Source: JBHYDC01 sp051861205
Lineage (GTDB): Bacteria > Pseudomonadota > Alphaproteobacteria > Rhizobiales > Pleomorphomonadaceae
Direction of reading: 5' to 3'
DNA: 64,000 bases
Assembly (NCBI GenBank): GCA_051861205.1
Contig: JBHYDC010000016.1
Location: 1 to 64,000 of the forward strand
Shown here: piece by piece, positions 46,141-56,618 of the stretch
Position numbering within the stretch: position 1 is the first letter of the stretch
How the letters are laid out: the number at the start of each line of letters is the position of its first letter
The notes under the pieces: generated by a model
The model's input: the letters and a program-made list of their open reading frames with translations, nothing else
Databases searched by the model: none
What the model was told of the DNA's origin: nothing
Made by a program: the position numbers and the translations under genes

Positions 46141-46779
46141 ATGAAGGATCCCGTTGATTTCACGATGAGCACGCTGGTTCCCATGGTCGTCGAGCAGACG
46201 AACCGGGGCGAGCGCGCCTACGACATCTTCTCCCGCCTCCTGAAGGAGCGGATCATCTTCATAACCGGCGGGATCGACGATGGCGTAGCCACGCTGGTCT
46301 GCGCGCAGCTCTTGTTCCTTGAATCGGAAAACCCGAACAAGGAAATCTCGCTCTACATCAACTCGCCCGGCGGCTATGTCACGTCTGGCCTTGCGATCTA
46401 CGACACGATGCAGTTCATCCGGCCGAAGGTGTCCACGCTCTGCATCGGTCAGGCCGCGTCCATGGGCTCGCTCCTGCTTTGCGCGGGCGAGAAGAATATG
46501 CGCTTCACGCTGCCCAATTCGCGGATCATGGTCCACCAGCCGTCCGGCGGGTTCCGGGGCCAAGCCGCCGATATCATGCTGCATGCCCAGGAGATCCTGA
46601 AGCTGAAGCGTCGGCTCAACGAGATCTATGTCAAGCACACCGGCAAGGATCTTTCGGCCGTGGAAGAAGCGCTTGAACGCGACAATTTCATGGATGCCTT
46701 CCAGGCCAAGGCCTTCGGTCTGGTAGACGATGTCATCGAAAGCCGTCTGGCGATGGACGGCGTTCACGCGCCCCGCTGA
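46141..46779 (+). CDS. clpP: ATP-dependent Clp protease proteolytic subunit
   Basis: 212 residues. ClpP forms the two-ring serine protease chamber fed by ClpX or ClpA. The catalytic triad is Ser 107 (GQAASMGSL), His 132 (IMVHQPSGG) and Asp 181 (ALERDNF). The opening (MKDPVDFTMSTLVPMVVEQT) includes a short propeptide. ClpX follows 236 bases downstream, the standard gene pair. A hairpin at 46792 may separate their transcripts. Confidence 0.97.
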   Translation: MKDPVDFTMSTLVPMVVEQTNRGERAYDIFSRLLKERIIFITGGIDDGVATLVCAQLLFLESENPNKEISLYINSPGGYVTSGLAIYDTMQFIRPKVSTLCIGQAASMGSLLLCAGEKNMRFTLPNSRIMVHQPSGGFRGQAADIMLHAQEILKLKRRLNEIYVKHTGKDLSAVEEALERDNFMDAFQAKAFGLVDDVIESRLAMDGVHAPR

Positions 46780-46791
46780 CGGGGCCCTTGT

Positions 46792-46813
46792 GCGGCCGGC
46801 GCTTCGGTGCCGC
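46792..46813 (+). terminator. Possible clpP terminator hairpin
   Basis: GCGGCC-GGCGC-TTCG-GTGCC-GC forms a stem closed by a TTCG tetraloop just after the clpP stop, followed by TCGTGTTTTGG. The T-run is weak, so read-through to clpX is possible. Confidence 0.4.
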
Positions 46814-47015
46814 TCGTGTTTTGGCCATGGTCTGCGGTGAAGGTCGGTGCCGGTTGGAAGACGACGAGGGAGACCGGCCCGAATAATTCGATGTTAAGGA
46901 TATCTTGATCCCTCTGGTCTCAGCATAGTGAATCGCCCCATCGGACGTTTCAGATGCGCTAGAAACGGATCGGGAGTGTGGCCACCGGACGGCCTGGACC
47001 TTGCGGCAGGTTCGC

Positions 47016-48329
47016 ATGGTCCGGGTTCGGACGATCGGCCCGGGTGGCGCAAGCCACTCGACAACCGAGCAGGTCAGCGGCGGCGAGTCGAAGAACACGC
47101 TCTATTGCTCGTTCTGCGGCAAGAGCCAGCACGAAGTCCGCAAACTTATCGCGGGTCCGACGGTGTTCATCTGCGACGAATGCGTCGAGCTTTGCATGGA
47201 CATCATCCGTGAGGAGTCGAAGTCCAGCCTCGTCAAGTCGCGGGACGGCGTTCCGACGCCGGAAGACATCCGTAAGGTACTCGACGATTACGTGATCGGT
47301 CAGGACAAGGCCAAGAAGGTGCTGTCCGTTGCCGTTCACAATCACTACAAGCGCCTGAACCACGCCGCCAAGAACAACGACGTGGAGCTTGCAAAGTCCA
47401 ACATCATGCTGATCGGCCCGACCGGTTGCGGCAAAACGCTGCTCGCGCAGACGCTCGCCCGCATCATCGACGTGCCCTTCACGATGGCGGACGCCACCAC
47501 GCTCACCGAAGCCGGTTATGTCGGCGAGGACGTGGAAAACATCATCCTGAAGCTGCTCCAGGCCGCCGACTACAACGTCGAGCGCGCGCAGCGCGGCATC
47601 GTCTACATCGACGAGGTCGACAAAATCAGCCGCAAGTCCGACAACCCGTCCATCACGCGCGACGTGTCGGGTGAGGGCGTGCAGCAGGCCCTCCTGAAGA
47701 TCATGGAAGGCACCGTTGCCTCCGTGCCTCCGCAGGGCGGCCGCAAGCATCCCCAGCAGGAATTCCTGCAGGTCGATACCACCAACATCCTATTCATCTG
47801 CGGCGGAGCCTTCGCCGGGTTGGAGAAGATCATCTCGGCGCGCGGCCGGTCCACTTCGATCGGCTTCAAGGCGCAGGTTTCCGCCCCGGAAGATCGCCGC
47901 ACCGGCGAGCTTTTCCGCGAGGTGGAGCCGGAGGATCTTCTGAAATTCGGGCTCATCCCCGAGTTCGTCGGCCGTCTGCCCGTGCTCGCCACCCTGGAAG
48001 ACCTCGACGAGGCCGCCCTTGTGACCATTCTGACCGGTCCCAAGAACGCGCTCGTCAAGCAGTACCAGCGGCTGTTCGAGATGGAAGACGTCGAGCTGAC
48101 CTTCAGCGACGACAGCCTGAAGGCGATCGCCCGCAAGGCCATCGAGCGCAAGACCGGCGCGCGCGGCCTGCGTTCCATCATGGAATCGATCCTCCTCGAC
48201 ACCATGTACGAGCTTCCCAGCCTCGATAGCGTCCGCGAAGTTGTGATTTCCGAAGAGGTCGTCAACGGCAAAGCGCCGCCGATCTACGTTCATTCCGATC
48301 GTATCGAAGAAATCAGTTCCACCGCCTGA
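47016..48329 (+). CDS. clpX: ATP-dependent Clp protease ATP-binding subunit ClpX
   Basis: 437 residues from ATG 47016 (a TTG at 47001 is the upstream alternative; GCAGG precedes the ATG). The zinc-binding domain has Cys 31, 34, 53 and 56 (LYCSFCGKSQ, FICDECVELC). Walker A is GPTGCGKTLLA, Walker B VYIDEVDKI, and GRSTSIGF the sensor region; GFIPEFVGRLP-like (here GLIPEFVGRLP) follows. ClpX unfolds tagged substrates and feeds ClpP. Compared with typical relatives it has an extra 15 or so residues at the N-terminus. Confidence 0.97.
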   Translation: MVRVRTIGPGGASHSTTEQVSGGESKNTLYCSFCGKSQHEVRKLIAGPTVFICDECVELCMDIIREESKSSLVKSRDGVPTPEDIRKVLDDYVIGQDKAKKVLSVAVHNHYKRLNHAAKNNDVELAKSNIMLIGPTGCGKTLLAQTLARIIDVPFTMADATTLTEAGYVGEDVENIILKLLQAADYNVERAQRGIVYIDEVDKISRKSDNPSITRDVSGEGVQQALLKIMEGTVASVPPQGGRKHPQQEFLQVDTTNILFICGGAFAGLEKIISARGRSTSIGFKAQVSAPEDRRTGELFREVEPEDLLKFGLIPEFVGRLPVLATLEDLDEAALVTILTGPKNALVKQYQRLFEMEDVELTFSDDSLKAIARKAIERKTGARGLRSIMESILLDTMYELPSLDSVREVVISEEVVNGKAPPIYVHSDRIEEISSTA

Positions 48330-48405
48330 GCCGGCGCAGAAAACCGAGGGGGACCGGGTGCCGGCCTCCCTCCTTCCGGTCACGGGAAGGTCATCCCGAG
48401 CCCGT

Positions 48406-48434
48406 CTTGAATGCCCGCCTGCCACGGTCCATGT
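48406..48434 (+). promoter_or_regulatory. Candidate RpoH (heat-shock) promoter of lon
   Basis: CTTGAA, 17 bases, CCATGT closely matches the alphaproteobacterial RpoH consensus CTTGAA-N17-CCANAT (one mismatch in the -10 element). It lies 77 bases after the clpX stop and about 240 bases upstream of the lon start. Lon is heat-shock controlled in many bacteria. It needs transcript mapping. Confidence 0.5.
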
Positions 48435-48675
48435 ATCCGCTTACGTGGCGGCACCGAAAACGGGAACGGCGACTGAGCGTTGCGCCTTGATGGGCATCGT
48501 GGGTTGGCCCTGCTCGAAGCGGATTCCGGACCAAGTCCGGCCCTCTCCCGAGCCCTGTTTTCGGCGACGACTTCACGCCGGCTTTTGTGTCGGCTGGGTT
48601 CTGTGCCGTTCACGCGTCACGGCCGTTACAGCCCCCTCTCAGGCTGCGGCGGGCCAACAGAAAGGACAGTTTTCG

Positions 48676-51102
<2,427 letters not shown>

Positions 51103-51133
51103 GCGCGGCCATTTCCACAAGCTGCAAGTCAAG

Positions 51134-51162
51134 CAGGCCCGGGTGTCTAACACTCGGGCCTG
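51134..51162 (+). terminator. Hairpin after lon
   Basis: CAGGCCCGGGTG-TCTAA-CACTCGGGCCTG is a 12-bp stem with one G-T wobble and a 5-base loop, 31 bases past the lon stop. It is followed by AT-rich sequence and later a T-run (CCTTTTTT at about 51178), so it probably ends the lon message. Confidence 0.7.
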
Positions 51163-51297
51163 ATTGATAAAAAATTGGCCTTTTTTCGCGGAAAACCGGC
51201 TTTTTACCCCTTGCTTTTGCTATCTTTTCGGGGAAACGTGCCGGGCCTAGGCGGCGCTTCGGAGCAGCCGCCGCGTATTGCTAAAAAGGATGCGACT

Positions 51298-51573
51298 ATG
51301 AACAAGAACGATCTCGTCTCGCAGGTTGCCGAGAAGGCCTCGCTCACGAAGGCCCAGGCTGGCGAGGCAGTCGATGCGGTATTCGACGCCATCACCGGCT
51401 CCCTGAAGTCGGGTGACGAGGTCCGCATCGTCGGGTTCGGCAATTTCGTCGTGACCGAGCGCGCCGCCTCTGAAGGCCGCAATCCGCAGACCGGCGCATC
51501 GATCAGCATTCCTGCTTCCAAGCAGCCCAAGTTCCGGGCTGGCAAGGGCCTCAAGGATGCGGTCAACGGCTGA
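51298..51573 (+). CDS. hupB: DNA-binding protein HU
   Basis: 91 residues. A nucleoid-shaping histone-like dimer. The start MNKNDLVSQVAEKASLTKAQ, the core VRIVGFGNFVVTERAASEGR and the arm NPQTGASISIPASKQPKF, ending FRAGKGLKDAVNG, are textbook HU. AAAAAGGA precedes the ATG. The order lon-hupB is widely conserved. Confidence 0.98.
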   Translation: MNKNDLVSQVAEKASLTKAQAGEAVDAVFDAITGSLKSGDEVRIVGFGNFVVTERAASEGRNPQTGASISIPASKQPKFRAGKGLKDAVNG

Positions 51574-51610
51574 TTCGGATCGGCCTTCGGGCCGCTTGGG
51601 ATCGTGATCA

Positions 51611-51651
51611 AGCGGGTCCGGTTGCCGTAAGCGGCTTCCGGTCCGCTTTTT
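51611..51651 (+). terminator. Terminator of hupB
   Basis: An imperfect stem (AGCGG, CCGG and GCCG pairing with GCGG/CCGG/CCGCT) with a TAAG loop, followed by TTTTT. It lies 37 bases after the hupB stop and fits a Rho-independent terminator. Confidence 0.65.
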
Positions 51652-51764
51652 GCGAGGTGGAATTCGGTTTCGGCGGTCCAACCCGCCAAACCCCACCTTG
51701 CTTCACCGCCGCGTTTTCCGTAGATGATGACGGCACGGCCAAGCGCGCTCAAGCGCCAGGCTCG

Positions 51765-51840
51765 GGGCGGTTAGCTCAGTTGGTAGAGCGCCTGCTTTAC
51801 ACGCAGGATGTCGGGGGTTCGAGTCCCTCACCGCCCACCA
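51765..51840 (+). tRNA. tRNA-Val (anticodon TAC)
   Basis: 76 bases including an encoded CCA. The acceptor stem GGGCGGT pairs with ACCGCCC; the D-arm has AGCTCAGTTGGTAGAGC; the anticodon stem CCTGC/GCAGG holds loop TTTACAC with anticodon TAC; the T-arm has GGGGG-TTCGAGT-CCCTC (one G-T pair). It reads GUA and neighbouring valine codons. Confidence 0.97.
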
Positions 51841-52065
51841 TTTCCTCGCGAATCCGCAGCGTCCCCGCGCGCCGCCGTTCCACCCGAACGCAGCGGCATT
51901 CCTCGCTCCGCGCCCGCCGTCCACCGGCGTCCCGCACCGGTTTTCCCCGGCTTTGCCGCCTCCGGAAAACGACGCTTGACATACCCCCGCTCATCCCATA
52001 CTTCACGCCCACCGACGGCGAACGAAGTGCGGCTACGGCCAAGGATCGAACGTCAGACGCCCTGC

Positions 52066-52142
52066 GGGGGTGTAGCTCAGTTGGTTAGAGTGCCGGCCTG
52101 TCACGCCGGAGGTCGCGGGTTCGAGCCCCGTCACTCCCGCCA
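52066..52142 (+). tRNA. tRNA-Asp (anticodon GTC)
   Basis: 77 bases with encoded GCCA end. Acceptor GGGGGTG pairs with CACTCCC (one G-T), position 8-9 TA, D-arm AGCTCAGTTGGTTAGAGT, anticodon arm CCGGC-CTGTCAC-GCCGG with anticodon GTC, T-arm CGGGTTCGAGCCCCG. It follows tRNA-Val by 225 bases and has its own terminator. Confidence 0.97.
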
Positions 52143-52173
52143 CTTTTCGTCCTGTTCAATCAGGGCATTAGAT

Positions 52174-52196
52174 CCCGGCCTTCGTGCCGGGTTTTC
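52174..52196 (+). terminator. Rho-independent terminator after tRNA-Asp
   Basis: CCCGGC-CTTCGT-GCCGGG followed by TTTTCTATTT. A compact 6-bp GC stem and a T-run, 32 bases past the tRNA. Confidence 0.75.
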
Positions 52197-52290
52197 TATT
52201 TCGGCTTGGCCCTTGTCCTTTGCGGACGGCTGGAACTTCCACCGCGTGTGGAGGTTTTTCCTGGGTTGATCACACCCGAGGGACCGCGCC

Positions 52291-52443
52291 ATGGACTCCA
52301 GCACCGTCATTATCGTCCTTGCGATGTTCACCTTCATCGCCGTGCTCGCTTTCGCGTTTATGGATCTGAAAAACACCGACGAGGCCATCAAGCGGCACGC
52401 CGGCAGCGCGCACACCAACCCCCGCGTTGGCCCACAGGTTTAG
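52291..52443 (+). CDS. 50-residue single-helix membrane protein
   Basis: Read directly: ATG 52291 to TAG 52441-52443, 50 residues, with GAGGGA seven bases before the ATG. One hydrophobic helix (STVIIVLAMFTFIAVLAFAF) is followed by a basic/polar tail ending NPRVGPQV. The clear binding site, the clean helix and the stop before the next feature support a real gene. No family is recognised; such microproteins often bind larger membrane complexes. It follows the tRNA-Asp terminator by 95 bases. Confidence 0.6.
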   Translation: MDSSTVIIVLAMFTFIAVLAFAFMDLKNTDEAIKRHAGSAHTNPRVGPQV

Positions 52444-52503
52444 CCCGCATGGGCGCCTAAAGCTTCCGCAGGATAAACGTTGGTCTTTGAAAACTTTTGG
52501 GTT

Positions 52504-53919
52504 TCACCCCAGACGTCCCCAGCGCGCGCCGCTGGTGTCGCCCGGCGGGCGTTCAACGCCCAGCAGTCCTTGCGGCCGAACGATCAGCACGGCGGCCAGA
52601 ACCGCCAGCACCACCGTGTCGCGCCATTCCATGGGCATGTAGGCGGCCCAGAGCGTTTCGCCCGTGCCGATGATCAGCCCGCCGAAAGCCGCGCCCGGCA
52701 GCGAACCCAGCCCGCCCAGAACGGCCGCCACCACCGCCTTCAGCCCGATCATGGCGCCGGATCCATAGCTCGCCTGTCCGTAATGAAGCGCCGACACCGC
52801 GCCCGCCACCGCCGCAAGGCCGGACGAGATTGCGAAGGTCACCTGTGCCACGCGCGTCGTGTCGATCCCGATCAGCCGCGCCATGTGCGCGTCGTCAGAC
52901 ATCGCCCGCCAGTTCATCCCGAAGCGCGAGCGCTGCATAGCCCGCAGCACCACCGCCAGCAGCACCGCCGACCCGGCGATCTCCAGCATCTGCATGACCG
53001 TGATCGTCACCTGGAACGGCCCGCCCAAAAGCTGCACCGGGTCGTTCAGCACCGGCTGGATCCAGCGATCGCGCGATCCCGACGCGATGCGCATGGCCTC
53101 TATCAGCGCGATCGAAAGCCCGATGGTCGCGATCATGAAGGTGCGGTGGCTACTGCGTGAAAGCGGCACGAACACAAAACGCCCGAGCACGCTGCCGCCG
53201 AGCGCGCCATAGAAAAACGCGGCCAGCACCGTGCAAGCGATCGTCAGCCCAATTCCCACCGGACTTCCGGCAACCCAAGCGGCGCTGGCGAAGCCGCCGA
53301 TCATCGCCACCGCTGCGAACGAGCCCACCATCGCCACTTCCCCGAAGGCGAGGTTGATGCGGTTCACCAGCCCGTAGACCAGCGCATAGCCCACGGCCAG
53401 AAAGGCGTAGAGCGCGGAAAGCGGCATCGCGCCTACGATCTGCTGAATGAAATAGCCTGTGCTCGCGGGCACGATCACGGGGATCAGCGGATCGTCGGCG
53501 TAAACCCCGCTCAGCCGTTGTTCACCCTCTCGCAGCGCTTCGGGGTCGCCCAGCCAGAACCGCTCCAGGATCACGAGGCGCGCGCCTGAAAGCTCGCCGT
53601 CCGCCGTTTCCACCGCAACCAGCGTCAGCCGGTCCGGGTCGAAGCGTTGGCCGCCGAAGGCGCAGCGCAACACGCTCACGCGCGTCGCCCCGCTTTCGGT
53701 CGTCACGCGGTAATCCACGCGGATTGCATTGCGCGCGTCCGGATCGGTCCGGATCGCGGTCACCGCAATCGCGCCGTCGGGTTCCAAAGCGGGCAGGGCG
53801 GCGCGGCACAATCTAGCCTGTTCGCCGTCGATAACTCCGCAGCCGGCCAGTCCAAAAAACAGCGGCAGCAGCAACAACAGCGGCCGCCACCTTGCCTTAT
53901 GAAAAGGCCTTGATCTCAC
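52504..53919 (-). CDS. Lipoprotein-domain/LivH-type permease fusion
   Basis: 471 residues from a GTG at 53919. The first 25 residues are a lipoprotein signal with lipobox LAGC (Cys about 27), then about 130 residues of soluble domain of no known family (RLCRAALPALEPDG and on). From about residue 155 it is a LivH-type branched-chain amino acid ABC permease: LYAFLAVGYALVYGLVNRIN, AMSDDAHMARLIGIDTTRV, and GLIIGTGETLWAAYMP. No other ABC subunits are near. The start overlaps the hemB stop (GTGA), so the gene is coupled to hemB. Confidence 0.8.
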   Translation of the reverse strand: MRSRPFHKARWRPLLLLLPLFFGLAGCGVIDGEQARLCRAALPALEPDGAIAVTAIRTDPDARNAIRVDYRVTTESGATRVSVLRCAFGGQRFDPDRLTLVAVETADGELSGARLVILERFWLGDPEALREGEQRLSGVYADDPLIPVIVPASTGYFIQQIVGAMPLSALYAFLAVGYALVYGLVNRINLAFGEVAMVGSFAAVAMIGGFASAAWVAGSPVGIGLTIACTVLAAFFYGALGGSVLGRFVFVPLSRSSHRTFMIATIGLSIALIEAMRIASGSRDRWIQPVLNDPVQLLGGPFQVTITVMQMLEIAGSAVLLAVVLRAMQRSRFGMNWRAMSDDAHMARLIGIDTTRVAQVTFAISSGLAAVAGAVSALHYGQASYGSGAMIGLKAVVAAVLGGLGSLPGAAFGGLIIGTGETLWAAYMPMEWRDTVVLAVLAAVLIVRPQGLLGVERPPGDTSGARWGRLG

Positions 53920-54956
53920 GAACCACTCTTCAGCCGCCGTGCGATTTCGGGCGCGAAATAGGTGAGCACGCCGTCGGCGCCGGCCCGCTTGAAGCCTTGC
54001 AGGCTTTCCATCGCCGCCCGGTCGCCGTCGATCCAGCCGTTGGCCGCCGCCGCCTTGATCATCGCGTATTCGCCGGACACCTGATACGCGAAAGTCGGCA
54101 CTGCGAAGGTGTCTTTCAGCCGCCGCAGCACATCCAAATAGGGCATGCCCGGCTTCACCATGATCATGTCGGCGCCCTCCTGGATATCCAGTTCGGCCTC
54201 GCGGATCGCCTCGTCGGAATTGGCCGGGTCCATCTGATAGGTGCGCTTGTCGCCCCGCAGCGTCTTGGCCGTGCCGATCGCATCGCGGAACGGGCCATAG
54301 AAGGCCGACGCGAATTTGGCGGCGTAGGACATGATCTGAACGTTGCGGTAGCCCGCTCCGTCCAGCGCGCGGCGGATCGCGCCCACCCGTCCGTCCATCA
54401 TGTCGGAGGGTGCGATCACGTCGGAACCCGCTGCCGCTTGCACCAGCGCCTGCTGGCAGAGCTGCGCCACGGTTTCGTCGTTGAGGATTTCCTCGCCCGA
54501 AAGCAGGCCGTCATGGCCGTGGCTCGTATAGGGGTCCAGCGCCACGTCGGTCATCAGCCCCACGGTCGGCACCGCAGCCTTGATCGCCCGCACCGCGCGG
54601 CACACCAAATTGCGCTCGTTCAGCGCTTCGGATCCCATTTCATCGCGCAAGTCCGGGTCGGTGTAGGGAAACAGCGCGATGGCCGGAATGCCCAGCTTTC
54701 CCGCCTCTTCGGCCTCGCGCACCGCCTCATCCACCGAAAGGCGGAACACGCCCGGCATGGAAGGCACCGGCACGCGCAGCCGGCTTCCCTCGACCACGAA
54801 AATCGGCCAGATCAGATCGTCCACCGACAGGCTGGTTTCCCGCACCAGCCGCCGCGACCAGTCGGCCCTACGCATCCGCCGCATCCGGCGTCCGCCGAGT
54901 ATGTCGTCGAGGTTGGCCGGGTCCAGGTGCGGGCCGTCGGCGCGGGGAGAACTCAT
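53916..54956 (-). CDS. hemB: Delta-aminolevulinic acid dehydratase (porphobilinogen synthase)
   Basis: 346 residues. It joins two 5-aminolevulinates to porphobilinogen in haem synthesis. RRMRRADWSRRLVRETSLSV is the N-terminal arm, YAAKFASAFYGPFRDA carries one active-site Lys and GADMIMVKPGMPYLDVLRR the Schiff-base Lys. The ASP-rich and GTSNKR features of the magnesium-type, non-zinc enzyme are suggested by the RYQMDPANSDEA-like text (KRTYQMDPANSDEAIREAE). The gene starts 44 bases from a perfect palindrome and is coupled to the LivH-type fusion. Confidence 0.97.
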   Translation of the reverse strand: MSSPRADGPHLDPANLDDILGGRRMRRMRRADWSRRLVRETSLSVDDLIWPIFVVEGSRLRVPVPSMPGVFRLSVDEAVREAEEAGKLGIPAIALFPYTDPDLRDEMGSEALNERNLVCRAVRAIKAAVPTVGLMTDVALDPYTSHGHDGLLSGEEILNDETVAQLCQQALVQAAAGSDVIAPSDMMDGRVGAIRRALDGAGYRNVQIMSYAAKFASAFYGPFRDAIGTAKTLRGDKRTYQMDPANSDEAIREAELDIQEGADMIMVKPGMPYLDVLRRLKDTFAVPTFAYQVSGEYAMIKAAAANGWIDGDRAAMESLQGFKRAGADGVLTYFAPEIARRLKSGS

Positions 54957-54980
54957 CGAACCATCCTCAGCTTGTTCATC

Positions 54981-54996
54981 CGCGCTTTCGAGCGCG
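54981..54996 (-). promoter_or_regulatory. Hairpin in the hemB leader
   Basis: CGCGCT-TTCG-AGCGCG, a 6-bp perfect stem with a TTCG tetraloop, 25 bases upstream of the hemB start. It would lie in the hemB leader if transcription starts upstream of it. Confidence 0.35.
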
Positions 54997-55000
54997 TTCC

Positions 55001-55017
55001 TGCTAAAAGATTTAGCA
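55001..55017. promoter_or_regulatory. Palindrome TGCTAAA-AGA-TTTAGCA, candidate hemB operator
   Basis: A perfect 7-3-7 inverted repeat between hemB (minus, start 54956) and the DUF6163 gene (plus, start 55134). Irr, an iron/haem-responsive regulator of rhizobia, binds related TTTAGAA-type sites and represses hemB in Bradyrhizobium (established), but this sequence differs from that motif. The regulator is unknown. Confidence 0.45.
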
Positions 55018-55133
55018 CGGACCAGGGCTCCACCTCCACCCGTCGCCGGTTATCCCCGTTTTCACGCTGGCTGGTGGATCCTGCCCGCCCGCCCGTGCGA
55101 TGATTGGCTTTCTGCACACGCCAAGGATTCGCG

Positions 55134-55547
55134 ATGAACGTCACCGGCGAAGGTCCCCGTCTTGATCGCGTCGCTTTCGATGCGCGCTTCGCGCTCGTGG
55201 TTTACGTCCGGGTTCTCTCCGTGATTTTCCTCGTGTCCGGTCTTCGCGGGTGGGCGCTCGTGCTCGGTCCGCTCGCGCCCGGCGGGGATTTCCTGTCGCT
55301 CCCCACGCCGCTCATTGTCGCCGCCGTCTTCTTTTGCGTCTGCGACCTTGTGGCCGCCGTCGGACTTTGGCTGCTGGCCTCCTGGGGAACCGTCGTCTGG
55401 CTCATCGCGGCGCTCGCCGAAACGGTGCTCCATACTGTGTTCGCCAAGATGTTCGGAGTCGATATCCTTCTCGTGCTTTTCAATGTCGTGACCGTTATCG
55501 CCTATACCGTGCTCACAGTATTGTATGAGCGCCAGCGGACTGACTGA
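55134..55547 (+). CDS. DUF6163-family membrane protein
   Basis: 137 residues from ATG 55134 with AAGGA upstream. Four hydrophobic segments follow a short N-terminal part, e.g. YVRVLSVIFLVSGLRGWALV and LFNVVTVIAYTVLTVLY. I recall DUF6163 proteins beside ldtR and hemB in Hyphomicrobiales, which matches this position. The function is unknown. An in-frame ATG at 55104 is not favoured. Confidence 0.7.
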   Translation: MNVTGEGPRLDRVAFDARFALVVYVRVLSVIFLVSGLRGWALVLGPLAPGGDFLSLPTPLIVAAVFFCVCDLVAAVGLWLLASWGTVVWLIAALAETVLHTVFAKMFGVDILLVLFNVVTVIAYTVLTVLYERQRTD

Positions 55548-55581
55548 ACACTTCGTTAGTATGAATCAAACCCGCCGGACC

Positions 55582-55593
55582 TTAGTTAACTAA
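55582..55593. promoter_or_regulatory. Palindrome TTAGTTAACTAA ahead of ldtR
   Basis: A perfect 12-base palindrome, 150 bases upstream of the MarR-type gene ldtR. MarR regulators bind AT-rich inverted repeats, so self-regulation by LdtR is plausible. No exact second copy was seen at the transpeptidase gene. Confidence 0.45.
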
Positions 55594-55743
55594 TGCCTCT
55601 TTTGACTGTCTGAACCACGGCAATACCCTTAAGTGAATTTTCATCCTGCCAATTAAGCGCTTTTTCAAAGCTGTCTGTTAGATTTGTTTTCAATCTGGAC
55701 ATAGATCCACGAGACAAAGTTTTTGCAGAGAGGCTTACTGGAA

Positions 55744-56256
55744 ATGGCAAACGCCAAGCGCTCCTTTGATCTCTACCCGCCGAGCGAAGAAGAGCAGGGT
55801 CTTCAGCCGCTTTACCTTGAAGCTCTTCGCTTGGTCGAGCGTCTTCATCGCCGCCTGCTCGACGTCATCAAGGACGAGTTCGACCGCGCCGGCCGCACCG
55901 ACGTCAACGCCGTTCAGGCCCTGTTGCTGTTCAACATCGGCGATAGCGAACTCACCGCCGGCGAACTGCGCACCCGTGGCTATTACCTCGGCTCGAACGT
56001 CTCCTACAATCTGAAGAAGCTTGTGGAGATGGGCTATATTCACCATCAGCGGTCGCGGATGGACCGCCGCTCGGTGCGTGTCCGCCTCACCGAAAAAGGT
56101 CAGAGCGTCGCGACCATCATCGAGAAGCTCTACAACCGCCACATTACCTCGATCGAGACCGTCGGCGGCGTCAACCGCGACGACTTCAAGGCCCTCAACA
56201 AGTCCCTGCAGCGTATGGAACGCTTCTGGACCGACCAGATCCTCTATCGCCTCTGA
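55744..56256 (+). CDS. ldtR: MarR-family regulator LdtR
   Basis: 170 residues from ATG 55744 (an upstream ATG at 55723 adds seven residues). A winged helix-turn-helix: ALLLFNIGDSELTAGELRTR, then YYLGSNVSYNLKKLVEMGYI as recognition helix and RSRMDRRSVRVRLTEKGQSV as wing. This pattern is LdtR, the MarR-type regulator known from Liberibacter and Sinorhizobium that controls an L,D-transpeptidase and stress tolerance. An L,D-transpeptidase is nearby at 57797, supporting the assignment. Confidence 0.9.
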   Translation: MANAKRSFDLYPPSEEEQGLQPLYLEALRLVERLHRRLLDVIKDEFDRAGRTDVNAVQALLLFNIGDSELTAGELRTRGYYLGSNVSYNLKKLVEMGYIHHQRSRMDRRSVRVRLTEKGQSVATIIEKLYNRHITSIETVGGVNRDDFKALNKSLQRMERFWTDQILYRL

Positions 56257-56276
56257 GCGATGAGGGATGAAGTGTA

Positions 56277-56304
56277 GGGCCCACCCGTCTTTCGCGGGTG
56301 GCCC
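56277..56304 (+). terminator. Hairpin after ldtR
   Basis: GGGCCCACCCG-TCTTTCG-CGGGTGGCCC is a 10-bp stem with one bulged C, 20 bases past the ldtR stop. No T-run follows, so its strength is uncertain. Confidence 0.5.
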
Positions 56305-56587
56305 CTGAAACCATCGCGGAGCCGTGGGATCAACACGCGCCTGCGCACCAAGAAAAATTCAACCGACCTTCACACCTTCAGGGCATCCCAGTCAGATCTT
56401 GCGCTCCCGGCGCTCGTTCTGGTTCGGATGCCATTTTTCTTTGTGGTCACGCGCTTCGAACCGGCGAAAACGGCCCCCATGATGAATCTCACGATATCGT
56501 GAGAACAAACCCGAGGCAGATTTCCAGAAATTGCTACGCCTATCAGATTAGATAATCCCTATGTTAACAGAAAATTAATCAAAATCG

Positions 56588-56612
56588 GGAATAGTGATCT
56601 GGCAATTCCGTT
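56588..56612 (+). promoter_or_regulatory. Candidate EcfG (general stress sigma) promoter
   Basis: GGAAT, 16 bases, CGTT; the alphaproteobacterial EcfG consensus is GGAAC-N16/17-CGTT, so one mismatch. A start 6-8 bases past CGTT falls near 56619, 115 bases upstream of a strong terminator with no protein gene between. It would drive the small RNA below. Confidence 0.45.
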
Positions 56613-56618
56613 CATGCC

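Noticed and set aside
51134..51162. A riboswitch or leader element of hupB.
   Set aside because: Position and form fit a lon terminator; no conserved aptamer pattern is visible.
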